This document shows, piece by piece, positions 51,837-61,416 of a stretch of 64,000 bases of DNA. The stretch spans positions 1,736,001 to 1,800,000 of the forward strand of contig NZ_BSTD01000002.1 in NCBI RefSeq assembly GCF_030269325.1, written 5' to 3'. Source of the DNA: Amycolatopsis sp. NBRC 101858 (GTDB lineage: Bacteria > Actinomycetota > Actinomycetes > Mycobacteriales > Pseudonocardiaceae). The notes beneath the pieces were generated by a model. The model was not told the origin of the DNA and did no database searches. It saw nothing but the letters and a program-made list of their open reading frames with translations. Each line of letters begins with the position of its first letter. Within the stretch, counting starts at the first letter, position 1. Position numbers and translations under genes: made by a program.

Positions 51837-53464
51837 AACGCTTCCTCCGGTTCCTTGTCCGGGTCGCCGGGAGCCGGCTCAGCCGCCGGGCCGGTCCACA
51901 GCCTGAGCCCCGTGCGGGCGGCAAGCCAGGCGAACGGCGTGGCCGGCGACCGCGGGTCGCCGGCCGGGAGACCGGTGAGGGACGCGACCACGAAGTAGCG
52001 GACGTCGCCGAAGTCGCGGTCAGCCGCGAGCACGAGGTTGTCGAGGCCGGCCCGTTCCAGCCAGGCCTTGACGTTCCCCGGCTCGAGGTCTTCCGCGAGC
52101 GGCAGGCCCGCCAGCAGGTCCGCCTTGACCACCGTGACGGCCAGCCGCTGTCGTTGCGTCTTCACGCCGTAGTCCCGCAACCGCTTCGCCGTCACGTGAT
52201 AGACGTTCTCGGGCGCTTCGGCGGCTGGGTTGGCCTTGGCCAGCAGCGCGGCCGACGCAGTGCCGCCGAGCTGGTCGCGCACCCACGGCAGGGAGAACGG
52301 GTCCACCACGAACACCAGGCCCTGCGCGTGGTCGAGGAACTCGAGCTTCGTGTTGTCGTCCCGGTCCGCGTAGAACTCCCCGGCCGCGTCGAACAGGTGC
52401 AGCAGCGCGCGCCGTCGGCCGGCGGTGTAGCGGACCGTGATTGCCGGGGGCAACTCCCCCGCCGGCGTCTTCACGGTGTCCCCGCCGGCGCCGAGCAGGG
52501 ACACCGCGTAGTCGAAGGCCTGCCGGCTGCCCCGGTCGACGAACTCCACCGTCCCGCCCGCCGCGGCGACGCGGTCGCGGATGGCGAGCAGACCCGTGTG
52601 GACCAGCCGGGTCTTGCCCGCCGAAACCGGGCCGAACACCGGCAGCCGCACCTCGGTGACCAGCGCCGCGTCGGCGGGCAGGGTTTCGAGGCAACGCGGG
52701 CAGCGCGGCGGGATGCTCCGGGCGGCGCGCAGCACGGAGGTCGGCAGCACCGTTCCGCAACCGCAACGCCGCCACAGTCCGCCGAGCTGTCCCGGCCGGA
52801 GGTCGCGGTGGATCTCGCCGCAGCCGGGGCACGCGAACACAGGCAACGCCGTGACGTAGTAGCACGGCGGGCAGCTGGCGTCCGCGCGGCGCTTCCGGCG
52901 GATGAGCCGGTCGGCCGCGCGCAGCAGGCCGGCCGGGACCGCCCACAGTGCCCACAGGACGGCCAGGACCGCGCCACCCACGCCGACAACGACCGCCGTG
53001 CCGGCCAGCGCGCCGGCGCTGACGGCGAGCCACCCCGGGCCGAGGACGAGCAGGACGGTCACCCGTCCCGGCCACGACCGCCGGAACGCCTCGCCGATCC
53101 AGCCCCAGCCCGACGCGAGCAGGTCGCGCTGGGACTGCCAGACCGCCGCGAGGTCGACCCGCGCCTGGGCGCCGAAGTAACCCGGCCACGCCCGGTCGCG
53201 AGGGACCGTGCCGCCTCTCCGTGGCCGGCGCAGGCGGGAGGTCCCCGCCGCGACCCGGTCCGGGGTGACCGTCTCGAGCGTGCCGCGACGGCCGGTGAGG
53301 GTGAGCAGCGCCGAGCCGAACGCCATCAGCACGCCGGCCGCGGCCGCCACCGGCAGGACGATCGTCAAGGCCGGCAGGAAGAACCACAGCAGGCCGGCGA
53401 CGACCAGCCAGGCCACGAAGTACAGGGCGATGATCGCCGCGACGAACCCGATCAGGTACGGCAC
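51833..53464 (-). CDS. Membrane GTPase-like protein with zinc ribbon (DO-GTPase type)
   Basis: A 543-residue protein. Two N-terminal membrane helices (1-55) and two more (about 132-182) precede a Cys-rich zinc-binding region (CPPC, CPGC, CGC, CPRC; 198-260). A GTPase-like domain follows with Walker A GPVSAGKT (278-285), switch-like HLFDAAGEFYADRDD, and VFVVDPFSLPWV; VVKADLLAGLP takes the place of the NKxD motif. It resembles the double-GTPase (DO-GTPase) families seen with GAP1 proteins in bacterial conflict operons. The GTG at 53464 directly follows the GAP1-like stop. Membrane recruitment of the complex is a likely role. Confidence 0.78.
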   Translation of the reverse strand: MPYLIGFVAAIIALYFVAWLVVAGLLWFFLPALTIVLPVAAAAGVLMAFGSALLTLTGRRGTLETVTPDRVAAGTSRLRRPRRGGTVPRDRAWPGYFGAQARVDLAAVWQSQRDLLASGWGWIGEAFRRSWPGRVTVLLVLGPGWLAVSAGALAGTAVVVGVGGAVLAVLWALWAVPAGLLRAADRLIRRKRRADASCPPCYYVTALPVFACPGCGEIHRDLRPGQLGGLWRRCGCGTVLPTSVLRAARSIPPRCPRCLETLPADAALVTEVRLPVFGPVSAGKTRLVHTGLLAIRDRVAAAGGTVEFVDRGSRQAFDYAVSLLGAGGDTVKTPAGELPPAITVRYTAGRRRALLHLFDAAGEFYADRDDNTKLEFLDHAQGLVFVVDPFSLPWVRDQLGGTASAALLAKANPAAEAPENVYHVTAKRLRDYGVKTQRQRLAVTVVKADLLAGLPLAEDLEPGNVKAWLERAGLDNLVLAADRDFGDVRYFVVASLTGLPAGDPRSPATPFAWLAARTGLRLWTGPAAEPAPGDPDKEPEEAL

Positions 53465-55915
53465 TCATCGCCCCTTGTGGAGGCCGCGAAGGCGCCAGCC
53501 GGACTTCGACGGCTTGGTGTCTTCGGCCGCTTCGTTGTCGCGATCGGCGCGCTTGGCCCGCTCGGTCCGGCCTGTGGTGACCTTGGCGGCCCGGGTGCCG
53601 AGCATCCGGTGCCAATCGGCGACGAGCTGCTCGTTGCCGGCCAGCACCCGGGCGATCCGCGGTTGCCTTTCCCTGCCCGCCGCCTTGAGCCAGTTCAGCA
53701 GCACGTGCTCCGCCCTGCTCGCCGCGTGCTGCGGCGTCGCGGCCGCACCGATGGCGACGAAGCTGAGCGCCACGGCCACGTCGGCCCGATCCGGCTGCTC
53801 GCGGTCGTCCCAGTACCGGGGCAGCTCGCGCAGCAGCAGCTCCAGCAGATCCACGCCCGCCCGTTCGACGACGGCGACCGCGTCAGCCGGCCGCAGCCGT
53901 TCCAGCAGCGCCGGCACGATCTCCGCCGACCGCGCCGTCAGCACCGGCTGCTTGACCTGCGCGAGCGCGCTCGGCCGCGGCGCTTTCCCGCGGGCGAGCG
54001 CGTCCAGCCAGCGGCGCACGCCCGCGTCCTCTTTGGACAGATCGGCCAGCCGGTCACGGCCGGGCAGCGCGCTGCGGTCGTACACCAGGGCCAGGAGGTC
54101 GAGTTCGGCTGCCGACGGCCGCGGCCGGACGAGCTCGTCCAGCGCCGCCCCGACCGCGTCCTCGAGCCAGCCGGTCAGGGGGCTGTGGGGAAGCGTCCCC
54201 AACAGGACGGTCAGCTCCTCCGCGGTCGGCCGTGCCCGGGCGAACAGGGCGTTCCACACCCACCCGCCGCGGTGCTCGGCAGGCAACGACGGCGCCTGCG
54301 CGAGGACACCTTCGACCGTCTTGCGCCGCCGGTCCGGGGTCCCGAACGCGACGGCCGCGGCCGTGACGGCGGCGTCGAGCACAGCGGTCGGATCCGTGGC
54401 GGTCGGCCAGAGCCGCCGCCACCAGAATTCGCCGACGTCGGCTCGGTACTTGGCATCGTCGCGCCCGTTCAGGCGAGCGGTGAGCTCGTCGCGCACGAGG
54501 TCGAGCAGGTCGCTGCCGCAGGACCAGCGGTCGGGCCGGAGGGGGACCTCCGGGTGGTCGACCCACCAGCGGGCGAACCGGTGCGCCGAGTCGGCGAACG
54601 CGGCGATCTGGGGTGCCACGCCGAACCGGGTCGCAAGCAGCAGGACGTCGTCGAGCCGCTCCGGCGGCACCGCACCGGCCGCCCGCCCGGCCACTTCCGC
54701 CGATGTCGCGTCCGGTCCGGCGACGACCGGCGCCCCGGCCAGCTCGGCCAGCTCGGCGGCGAACAATGCCCCCGTGATCCGCTCGTCGAGCTCGGGCCCG
54801 AACCGGTGCCGTCCCGCCGCCTCGTGCAGGGCGCGGAGGGCGCCGAGGTCGAGGCCGGCCTGCAAGGCGACGTCCGCCACCGGCTGGACGACCTCCTCGG
54901 GCTGGGGAACCGCGCAGCCGCGCAGCCATTCGACGAGCTCGGCGGCGCGCACGGCGTGTTCGACGGGCTCGCCGAGCACGGCCACGGCGGCCACCCGGCG
55001 CTCCGCCGCGGCCAGGCGCTGCTCGCCGCCCGCCAGCCGCTGGGCGAGCTCGATCGCGTCGACGACGTCGTAGGGATCCTCCCGCAGGAACCGGGGCACC
55101 CACAGGCGGGCGCCGTCGGTCGGCGCGACCGCGGAGTGCCGCCCGGTGGTCAGGTTGAACACGAGGAAACCGTTGTCCCGGTCGGGATTGCCCAGCGACC
55201 CGGCCCAGTCGTCGTGCACCGCCAGGACGTCGTGGCGGCTCTGCCGCGGATTCGCCGCGAAGACCCGGAACCCGACGCGCAGGGCACGGGCCTGCGCGAG
55301 CAGCGCCGTGCCGGCGGCGAGCCAGCCGAGCACCGCGGAAGCGTCGCCGGAGATGAACAGGATCCGCCGCCCTTCGGGTGTGTGCAGGCGGTCCAGCGCC
55401 GAATGCACGGCCAGCAGCCATTCTTCGCCGTCGGGGCGGCCGAGCACCCACTCCCGGACCGCGTCGAGTCCCCACGGTCCGGCCGCGGGATCCGCGGGCA
55501 GCGGATCGCATTCCGTTGTCGGCGCGGGACGCTCGACCCACCAGGGGGCGTCCCACAGCTGCGCGGGACGGACCAGGCCGTAGGTCTCCGGATCGGCCGT
55601 CACCACGGCATGGGTGAACTGGTTGCCTTCGCGCGCGCCGTTGGCCTCGGTGCCCAGGTACCGGCCGCGCGCGGTCACGTACAGACCTTCGTCGAACACG
55701 TGGGTCAGGGACGGCGGGTAGTCGGCGACGTCGCGCTGTTCCCGCATCCAGGTGACCGGGGCCTCGTACAGCGAAGTGCGCTGCACCAGCGACATCGTGC
55801 TGTGCGCGATCCCCGGCGACACGGCCTGGAACTGGAACCCGGCGCCCCCGCGCGTGCCCTGCCCGGGCACGCAGTCTGTGTAGTAGAGCGAGCCGAACCC
55901 GGGCGGGCCGCTCAT
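53465..55915 (-). CDS. GTPase-associated protein 1 (GAP1)-like
   Basis: An 816-residue soluble, helix-rich protein. The N-terminus (GSLYYTDCVPGQGTRGGAGF, then FQAVSPGIAHSTM) matches the N-terminal signature of the GTPase-associated protein 1 family, which is found beside DO-GTPase genes; the next 170 residues (LYVTARGRYLGTEANG, QFTHAVV) belong to the same domain. The rest is Ala/Leu-rich helical sequence without enzyme motifs, ending in a basic tail. The ATG at 55915 overlaps the GTPase stop (ATGA). Family identity is recalled from motifs, not from a search. Confidence 0.75.
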   Translation of the reverse strand: MSGPPGFGSLYYTDCVPGQGTRGGAGFQFQAVSPGIAHSTMSLVQRTSLYEAPVTWMREQRDVADYPPSLTHVFDEGLYVTARGRYLGTEANGAREGNQFTHAVVTADPETYGLVRPAQLWDAPWWVERPAPTTECDPLPADPAAGPWGLDAVREWVLGRPDGEEWLLAVHSALDRLHTPEGRRILFISGDASAVLGWLAAGTALLAQARALRVGFRVFAANPRQSRHDVLAVHDDWAGSLGNPDRDNGFLVFNLTTGRHSAVAPTDGARLWVPRFLREDPYDVVDAIELAQRLAGGEQRLAAAERRVAAVAVLGEPVEHAVRAAELVEWLRGCAVPQPEEVVQPVADVALQAGLDLGALRALHEAAGRHRFGPELDERITGALFAAELAELAGAPVVAGPDATSAEVAGRAAGAVPPERLDDVLLLATRFGVAPQIAAFADSAHRFARWWVDHPEVPLRPDRWSCGSDLLDLVRDELTARLNGRDDAKYRADVGEFWWRRLWPTATDPTAVLDAAVTAAAVAFGTPDRRRKTVEGVLAQAPSLPAEHRGGWVWNALFARARPTAEELTVLLGTLPHSPLTGWLEDAVGAALDELVRPRPSAAELDLLALVYDRSALPGRDRLADLSKEDAGVRRWLDALARGKAPRPSALAQVKQPVLTARSAEIVPALLERLRPADAVAVVERAGVDLLELLLRELPRYWDDREQPDRADVAVALSFVAIGAAATPQHAASRAEHVLLNWLKAAGRERQPRIARVLAGNEQLVADWHRMLGTRAAKVTTGRTERAKRADRDNEAAEDTKPSKSGWRLRGLHKGR

Positions 55916-57108
55916 GAGGCGCTCCGGTCGATGACCTTGAACAGGCCGAGCAGCCACAGCAGCGGTTCGTCGACGCGGAACGGCCGCACGCCGCCCGGGT
56001 CGACCCGGCCTTCGTCGTAGTCCGGCTCGGCGCCCAGCGAGGACACGGCGAAGTAGCGGAACCTCTTGTAGTGGGACCGGAGGTGCGCATCGATGTCGTC
56101 GGCCCCCAGGTCGGTGAGGAACGCGCGCAGGTGCTCGTCGGTGTCCCGGCCGTGGGCCTCGTCGTAGCGCGGGCCAGCGGGGGCCGGGCGAAGCAGCGGG
56201 TGGCCGTCGCCGAGCATCGAGAAGAAGGCGTCGAACTTCGAGAACACCACCGCGACCGGCGTGGTGATCTTCCGGCTGGCCCGGACCCCGCCGCTGCTGC
56301 GCAGCAGCTCGGTGATCCGGGTCAGCACGTTGATCGGCGGGTCAGCATCGCGCCGGCCCTTCTCGGGCACGGTGATCCGGTCGAGCGACCCCTTCAGCTG
56401 GAACGGGTCCAGCAGAACGATGAGCCCGTCGGCCGAGGTCAGGTATGCCTGTGCGTTGACGAACTCCTGGGTCGTCATGTCCTCGCCCGCGGCGTCGTAG
56501 AACGACAGCGTCGTCGTGCTGTGCACTTCCCGGCCCAGGCTGCGGCGGGGCTGACGCCACTGCAGCACCAACGGCACCTTGAGCCCGTCGGCGGCGCCGG
56601 CCGTCGACTCGAACAGCCTGCGGTCGCTGAACAACGCCTGTTCGTAGCCGGCCAGCCAGTCGCTGACCGACCCGCTGCCGCCCTGCTGGTCGCCGGCGAA
56701 CCAGATGTCGGCGGCGAACCGGCGGCGGATGTTGCTGCGCAGCTCGTGGGCGAGAACCGTCGTGTACACGGTCTTGCCCGCACTCTTCCCGCCCACCATG
56801 CCGATCAGCGGGCTGCGGCTCTCGCCGAAGTTGGCCGGCAACGGCGTGTGGCACACCCGGCAAGCCCGGATTCCCGTCGGCGCCCCGCAGTCCGGACAGG
56901 CCGCGGTCCGCGCCCGGATCGGGTTGCGCGACTCCGGCAGCGCGAACGTGGGCAGTGAATCCGAGTTGTACCCGGTAAGCCGCTGCCGGTCCTCGTCGAG
57001 GACGCGCTTGCACCGGTCCCGTCCCGGCGAAACCCGACCCGTGCACTGGAAGCGCAGCTTCCCGCCGTCGATCCGTTGGTAGCAATAGGGGCAGGCCACT
57101 CTGGACAT
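55912..57108 (-). CDS. Zinc-ribbon GTPase-like protein (DO-GTPase type)
   Basis: A 398-residue protein. Two N-terminal zinc ribbons (CPYC ... CTG/C; CPDC ... CRVC, residues 6-90) precede a GTPase-like domain: Walker A GGKSAGKT (106-113), switch-II-like LSFYDAAGEDM, then LIVLLDPFQL and VVFSKFDAFF as NKxD equivalent. This is the soluble counterpart of the membrane GTPase two genes downstream, and the two may form a pair. The ATG at 57108 overlaps the stop of the fibronectin-like gene (TGATG). The upstream ~360 codons of open frame are shadow sequence. Confidence 0.8.
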   Translation of the reverse strand: MSRVACPYCYQRIDGGKLRFQCTGRVSPGRDRCKRVLDEDRQRLTGYNSDSLPTFALPESRNPIRARTAACPDCGAPTGIRACRVCHTPLPANFGESRSPLIGMVGGKSAGKTVYTTVLAHELRSNIRRRFAADIWFAGDQQGGSGSVSDWLAGYEQALFSDRRLFESTAGAADGLKVPLVLQWRQPRRSLGREVHSTTTLSFYDAAGEDMTTQEFVNAQAYLTSADGLIVLLDPFQLKGSLDRITVPEKGRRDADPPINVLTRITELLRSSGGVRASRKITTPVAVVFSKFDAFFSMLGDGHPLLRPAPAGPRYDEAHGRDTDEHLRAFLTDLGADDIDAHLRSHYKRFRYFAVSSLGAEPDYDEGRVDPGGVRPFRVDEPLLWLLGLFKVIDRSAS

Positions 57109-59741
57109 CACGACACCTTCAGCTGCTTGACGGACGGATCGGTGACACGGACGCCTTCGGTCTCCACGAAGCACCGCACCCAGAACGGCTTGCGCAGGCG
57201 CGGGAGCTGCGCGGCCAGCTCGACCTGGTGGCCCGGCCGCAAGGTGCGTTCCCCGCGGAATAGCTCGACACCGTCCCCCGGGCTGCGCGGCATCACCGGA
57301 CCGTGGGCGGCCACGACGACCACCGCGCACCGGGCGATCTCCTGGTCGGCGTCGAGCCGGATGCGCACGGTCCCGCCGCCGACGAGCGGGCGGCGGCTCA
57401 TCTCGACGGCGTAGTCCACCGTCGGTGGCCGGTCCGCCACGACGACCTCGACGAAGGGGGAAACGCACTCGCCGGCGGCAGTCTGCACCTTCGTCCGCAC
57501 CTTGACCGTCGTGGCGCCCGAACCACAGGGGACGCGGCAGCCGCCGGAGCTCTGGTACTGCTGCCGGGTCAGCAGCATCCGGCCGGAGTCGCGGGCGCCG
57601 GTCCAGTGGATTTCGGCGGTACCGACCTCCTCCGGCCATTCCCAGGCGAGCAGCAGGTCGTCTCCGAACCGCTGGTGCCGCACGCCGGACACCGGCAACG
57701 CGATGCCGAACGATTCGTCGTGCCCGCGGATCGCGCCGTCGGGCGTCATCGTGAACGCGACGTAGCGGTAGCTTCCGGTCGGCACGTCCGCGGTGAGGAC
57801 CTGCCAGCCGTCCTGCTCGTCCCGGCGTCCGGTGACCTCTTCGCCGTAGTCGGCGAGGTCCGCGGCCGACACCACCGCGCCGAATTCCCACGGGCACGGC
57901 CCGCTCGCCCGGCGGACGACCACTTCGGCGTCGGGCTGGGCCTTCCAGGAGAGCCGGATCCGCGGTCCGGCACCGTCCTCGGCCGGGCGCATGCTGAGCA
58001 CCCGCACCGGCTGCGGCCGCCCGGCCGCGGTGATCCGCACCCGCACCGGCGCGGACTGCGCTTCGCCGCCGTCGGCGCGGCGGTACCGGGCGACGAAGCT
58101 GTAGATGTGCTCCACGCCTTCGGCGGCGGTCCGATCCCGGAACCGCGTGCGGTCGTGCACGCGGACCACGTCGCCGTCGCCGCGGCATACGTCAACCGCG
58201 ACGGCGTCCGGGTGCACCACCCACCCGCCTTCCACGGCTCCGTCGGCGAAGGAGAGCCGGATGTCGGCCACTCCGGGCAGCACCTCGGCGGTCGTCCCGG
58301 CGGGCCGTGACCACGGGCTGCCCTCGGTTGCAGCGAAGACGGCGTAGCCGAGTTTCGTTCCGGCCGGCGCCTTGAAGTCGGCGCAGACGGTCCGGCCGGC
58401 CTCAACCGGGATGACGACGCCGTCGTCGGCGTCGGCGGGCACCCGCCCGTCCCGGCGGACCAGCCGGTACCGGGTCGCGTCGTCGTGGCCGGCGGCCGGG
58501 CGCCACGAAAGCCGGACGGCGACCCCCTCCTCGCGCGCGGTCAGCTCCAGAGCCGGCTCCGGTGGAATCCGGCGCAGCTCCGCACGCACTCCTTCGTCAT
58601 CGGCCGCGAGCGCCACGGCCTGCCGGTAGCGGTGGCCGGCCTCCGCCTCGGCGCCCTCGCGCAGAGCGCGCCGGGCCCCTTCGACGAGGTCGTCCACCAG
58701 CGCCCGCTGGCGCTCGACCAGAGACGCCGCCGCGGCGGCGTCCTCGGCTCCGCTGATCGACGCGACCAGCTGCTGCGCCGCCACCATTCGCCCCTTCTCC
58801 AGCAGCTCGCGCACCGCGGCCAAGGTTCCCATCGGGGACCCTGCGGATTCGTTGAGCACGCTGAAGACGGCAAGGCGCGCCTCCTCCGGCTCCCACCGGG
58901 TCTCCAGCAGCTGCTTGAGCAGCGCACTGGCCGGAACGCCGGCGCCGTGCTGCCGCCGGATGTCGTCGAGCAGGTGGAAGAGCGCGAGCTTGCCGAGGTC
59001 GGCCCCGTCCCTCGCGGCAGTGGTGAGGATACTGAGCGCCTGGCGGGCGCCCTGGTTGCCGGCCCGCCGGTTCTCCCGCTCGACCGCCCGGGCGACCGCC
59101 ACCGCCGTGACCCCGGCCGCTGCGCCGTCAAGCAGCCGGAACAGCGACCGCTCGCCCCGGAGCAGCTCGACGACGCTCGAGCAGCCCGCGTCGATCAGGT
59201 GATCGCGCAGGTGCCGGTAGGTCGTGTCGATCAGGCCGCTGGTGTTCGGCAGCTCGACCGGCGCGCTGCGCCAGACGTCCGCCTCGGCCAGTGCCTCGTC
59301 GACCTCGTCCGGCGACAGCGAACCATAGGCCGCGCGAACCGTGGCGTCGAGCTGACCGGGCGCGATCAGCTGCAGGGCGCCGAAGTTCTGCCGGAGCGTC
59401 TTCGCGAGGTCGTCGATCCGCTGCCGGTTGGCGCCCTTCCGGTCGGCCGCGTACTCGCGCCACCAGATGATCCGGGCCAGCTCGCCGCCGTGCTCCTGCT
59501 GCAGCGCCTCGTCAGCCCTGAGGAACGCTCGGTAGACCCTCTGCGCGAACCCGGGGCTGGTCAGCCCCTTGTTCCACCGGGAGCGGACCTCCCGCAGCCG
59601 GCGCTCGACCTCGTGGTCGCTCATGCCGAGGTCGATGGCGTAGCGAGCGAGCAGGTCGTCCGGCAGCTCACGACCGGCCCAGCCCCGCAGCGGCTTCACC
59701 ACCGTTTGCTCGTAGGCCTTCGGATCGAACGGCGGCGCCAC
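57108..59741 (-). CDS. Helical and fibronectin-III-like repeat protein of the Hsp70 operon
   Basis: An 877-residue soluble protein. The N-terminal half (1-400) is helical with a DnaJ-like or zinc-free J-type look absent; it starts with a short domain containing GMSDHEVERRLREVRSRW. The C-terminal half (about 405-877) contains several beta-sandwich repeats of fibronectin type III character (LSWRPAAGHDDATRYRLVRR, RLSWKAQPDAEVVVRR, LLLAWEWPEEVGTAEIHW). It lies directly after the Hsp70 gene (1-nt gap) and before the GTPase (1-nt overlap). A substrate-binding or scaffold role for the Hsp70/GTPase complex is plausible. Confidence 0.75.
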   Translation of the reverse strand: MAPPFDPKAYEQTVVKPLRGWAGRELPDDLLARYAIDLGMSDHEVERRLREVRSRWNKGLTSPGFAQRVYRAFLRADEALQQEHGGELARIIWWREYAADRKGANRQRIDDLAKTLRQNFGALQLIAPGQLDATVRAAYGSLSPDEVDEALAEADVWRSAPVELPNTSGLIDTTYRHLRDHLIDAGCSSVVELLRGERSLFRLLDGAAAGVTAVAVARAVERENRRAGNQGARQALSILTTAARDGADLGKLALFHLLDDIRRQHGAGVPASALLKQLLETRWEPEEARLAVFSVLNESAGSPMGTLAAVRELLEKGRMVAAQQLVASISGAEDAAAAASLVERQRALVDDLVEGARRALREGAEAEAGHRYRQAVALAADDEGVRAELRRIPPEPALELTAREEGVAVRLSWRPAAGHDDATRYRLVRRDGRVPADADDGVVIPVEAGRTVCADFKAPAGTKLGYAVFAATEGSPWSRPAGTTAEVLPGVADIRLSFADGAVEGGWVVHPDAVAVDVCRGDGDVVRVHDRTRFRDRTAAEGVEHIYSFVARYRRADGGEAQSAPVRVRITAAGRPQPVRVLSMRPAEDGAGPRIRLSWKAQPDAEVVVRRASGPCPWEFGAVVSAADLADYGEEVTGRRDEQDGWQVLTADVPTGSYRYVAFTMTPDGAIRGHDESFGIALPVSGVRHQRFGDDLLLAWEWPEEVGTAEIHWTGARDSGRMLLTRQQYQSSGGCRVPCGSGATTVKVRTKVQTAAGECVSPFVEVVVADRPPTVDYAVEMSRRPLVGGGTVRIRLDADQEIARCAVVVVAAHGPVMPRSPGDGVELFRGERTLRPGHQVELAAQLPRLRKPFWVRCFVETEGVRVTDPSVKQLKVS

Positions 59742-59742
59742 G

Positions 59743-61416
59743 TCAGCTCGACACCGTCAGCGCGGAAACGGCCTTCGTCGCCTCTTCGACCTGTGCTTCG
59801 GACAGGACGCTGACCCGGACCTCGATCGTCAGCGATTTCCCCGTGCTCGGTTCGGTCGCGTCGACCCGGAGCAGGCCCTCCGCGTCCACCTCCATCTCGA
59901 TCTTGAGCGGCGAGCCCTTCGGCAGCGGCGGCAGCCCCGTGATGCTGCCCTTGCCGTCGTTCAGGTACTTGTTCTCGGCCATCCGCGGCCCGGCCACGGC
60001 GCCGGACTGCTCGTAAAGCTCGACTTCGATCTCCTGCTGGCTTTCGTACACGGTGCGCGCGTCGAGCACCTGCGTTCCGGTCGGCAACGGGTCGTTCGCG
60101 TGCACCAGGTGCGCGACGTAGAACCGCTCCGGCTTGCTCTCCCAGTCCGGGTCACTGGTGTCCAGCAGCTTGACGCCGAACGCCTTGGGCAGCACGTTGC
60201 GCGTCTGCTTCGCGGCGAGGCTCCGGAGCGTGCCGGCCGCGATGCCGGTGCGGGCTTCGAGGTCACCGACCGCTTCGGACGCGCGAGTCTCGGCGTCGTC
60301 GGCGGAGCTCGCTCGCTTCCGCGCGTCCTCCTGCTCTTTGTGGACCACCCGGCCCAGTGCGTACAAGGCAGCGCCCTTGGCCACCGCGAGGTGCGGGTCG
60401 TGCAGCTTCGGCTCCCAGCCGAACTCGGCGCGCAAGCGAGCGGCGACGGCGGGCATGCTCGTCGAGCCACCGACCAGCAGAACTTCGTCGATCTCGGTGT
60501 CCGGTGCCTTCTTCTCGAGCGTGGCCAGCGTCCGGTGGACGATGTCGATCGTCTTCTCGAGCAGGTCCTTGGTCATCTCCTCGAACTGCGTCCGGGTGAC
60601 GTCGATGCGGGCGCTGGCACCGGCGCCACGCAGGGCGACCGGCCGCGAGTCCACTTTGGACAACTGTTTCTTGGTGTTCTCCGCCAGCGTCGCCAGCGAC
60701 TGCAGGAACTCCTCGTCGTCCTCGGGATCGGTGCCCGGCGGTACCTGCTCGGTGAAGGCGGCGAGCAGGTGGTCGCGCAGCCGGTTGTCCCAGTCCGCGC
60801 CGCCGAGACGGTCGTCGCCGTCCGTGCAGACGACCTCGATCTCGTCGGCCGACACCCGGATGACCGTCGTGTCGAAAGTGCCGCCACCGAGGTCGTAGAC
60901 CAGCACGGTCCGGTTCTCGGCGCCGGTGGTCGCTTCGTAGTGCAGGGCGGCGGCCACCGGCTCGGGCACGATGCCGATCACGTCCAGCCCGGCGATCTTC
61001 CCGGCATTCTTGGTGGCGTCGCGCTCCAGCATGCCGAAGTAGGCGGGGACCGTGACGACCACCTTCGAGACGTCGCCGCCGCTGTACTCCGCGGCGTCCT
61101 TGGCCAGCTGTTTGAGGATGAGCGCGGAGACCGACTCCGAGGTGTGCGTCCTGCCGTCGAAGTCGAACAACGCCTTGGTGCCCATCTCCCGTTTGATGAG
61201 GGACACGACCCGGTCCGGCTGGGTGACCGCGGACTCCTTGGCCACCGAACCGACCACGACGTTCGACTCGTTCTCGAAGTACACCACCGACGGGGTGGTC
61301 TCCTGGTTGTCGGCGTTGCGGCACACCGTGGTCCGGCCGCTCTCGTCCACGTAGGCGATCGCCGAGTATGTCGTGCCCAGGTCGATGCCGAAGACGCGGA
61401 GCGTATCGTCAGCCAT
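59743..61416 (-). CDS. Hsp70 (DnaK-like) chaperone, short form
   Basis: A 557-residue Hsp70 homologue, about 60-80 residues shorter than housekeeping DnaK. The ATPase domain is intact: GIDLGTTYSAIAY (9-21), VPAYFGMLERDATKNAG, VLVYDLGGGTFDTTV and EVLLVGGSTSMPAV. A charged helical insert (EQEDARKRASSADDAETRAS) separates it from a reduced substrate-binding sandwich (GVKLLDTSD ... SVLSEAQVEEATKA), and the helical lid is nearly absent. The start lies 8 nt inside the GrpE-like gene. Being encoded with its own GrpE and GTPases, it is a dedicated chaperone of the conflict system rather than the cell's main DnaK. Confidence 0.9.
   Translation of the reverse strand: MADDTLRVFGIDLGTTYSAIAYVDESGRTTVCRNADNQETTPSVVYFENESNVVVGSVAKESAVTQPDRVVSLIKREMGTKALFDFDGRTHTSESVSALILKQLAKDAAEYSGGDVSKVVVTVPAYFGMLERDATKNAGKIAGLDVIGIVPEPVAAALHYEATTGAENRTVLVYDLGGGTFDTTVIRVSADEIEVVCTDGDDRLGGADWDNRLRDHLLAAFTEQVPPGTDPEDDEEFLQSLATLAENTKKQLSKVDSRPVALRGAGASARIDVTRTQFEEMTKDLLEKTIDIVHRTLATLEKKAPDTEIDEVLLVGGSTSMPAVAARLRAEFGWEPKLHDPHLAVAKGAALYALGRVVHKEQEDARKRASSADDAETRASEAVGDLEARTGIAAGTLRSLAAKQTRNVLPKAFGVKLLDTSDPDWESKPERFYVAHLVHANDPLPTGTQVLDARTVYESQQEIEVELYEQSGAVAGPRMAENKYLNDGKGSITGLPPLPKGSPLKIEMEVDAEGLLRVDATEPSTGKSLTIEVRVSVLSEAQVEEATKAVSALTVSS

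Noticed and set aside
52154..56020. A 1288-codon open frame on the plus strand
   Set aside because: Antisense to the GAP1-like and GTPase genes; composition is that of a GC-rich shadow and no motif is seen.
57108..59741. Calling the fibronectin-like gene a J-domain co-chaperone of the Hsp70
   Set aside because: No HPD motif or J-domain pattern is visible in the N-terminal helices.
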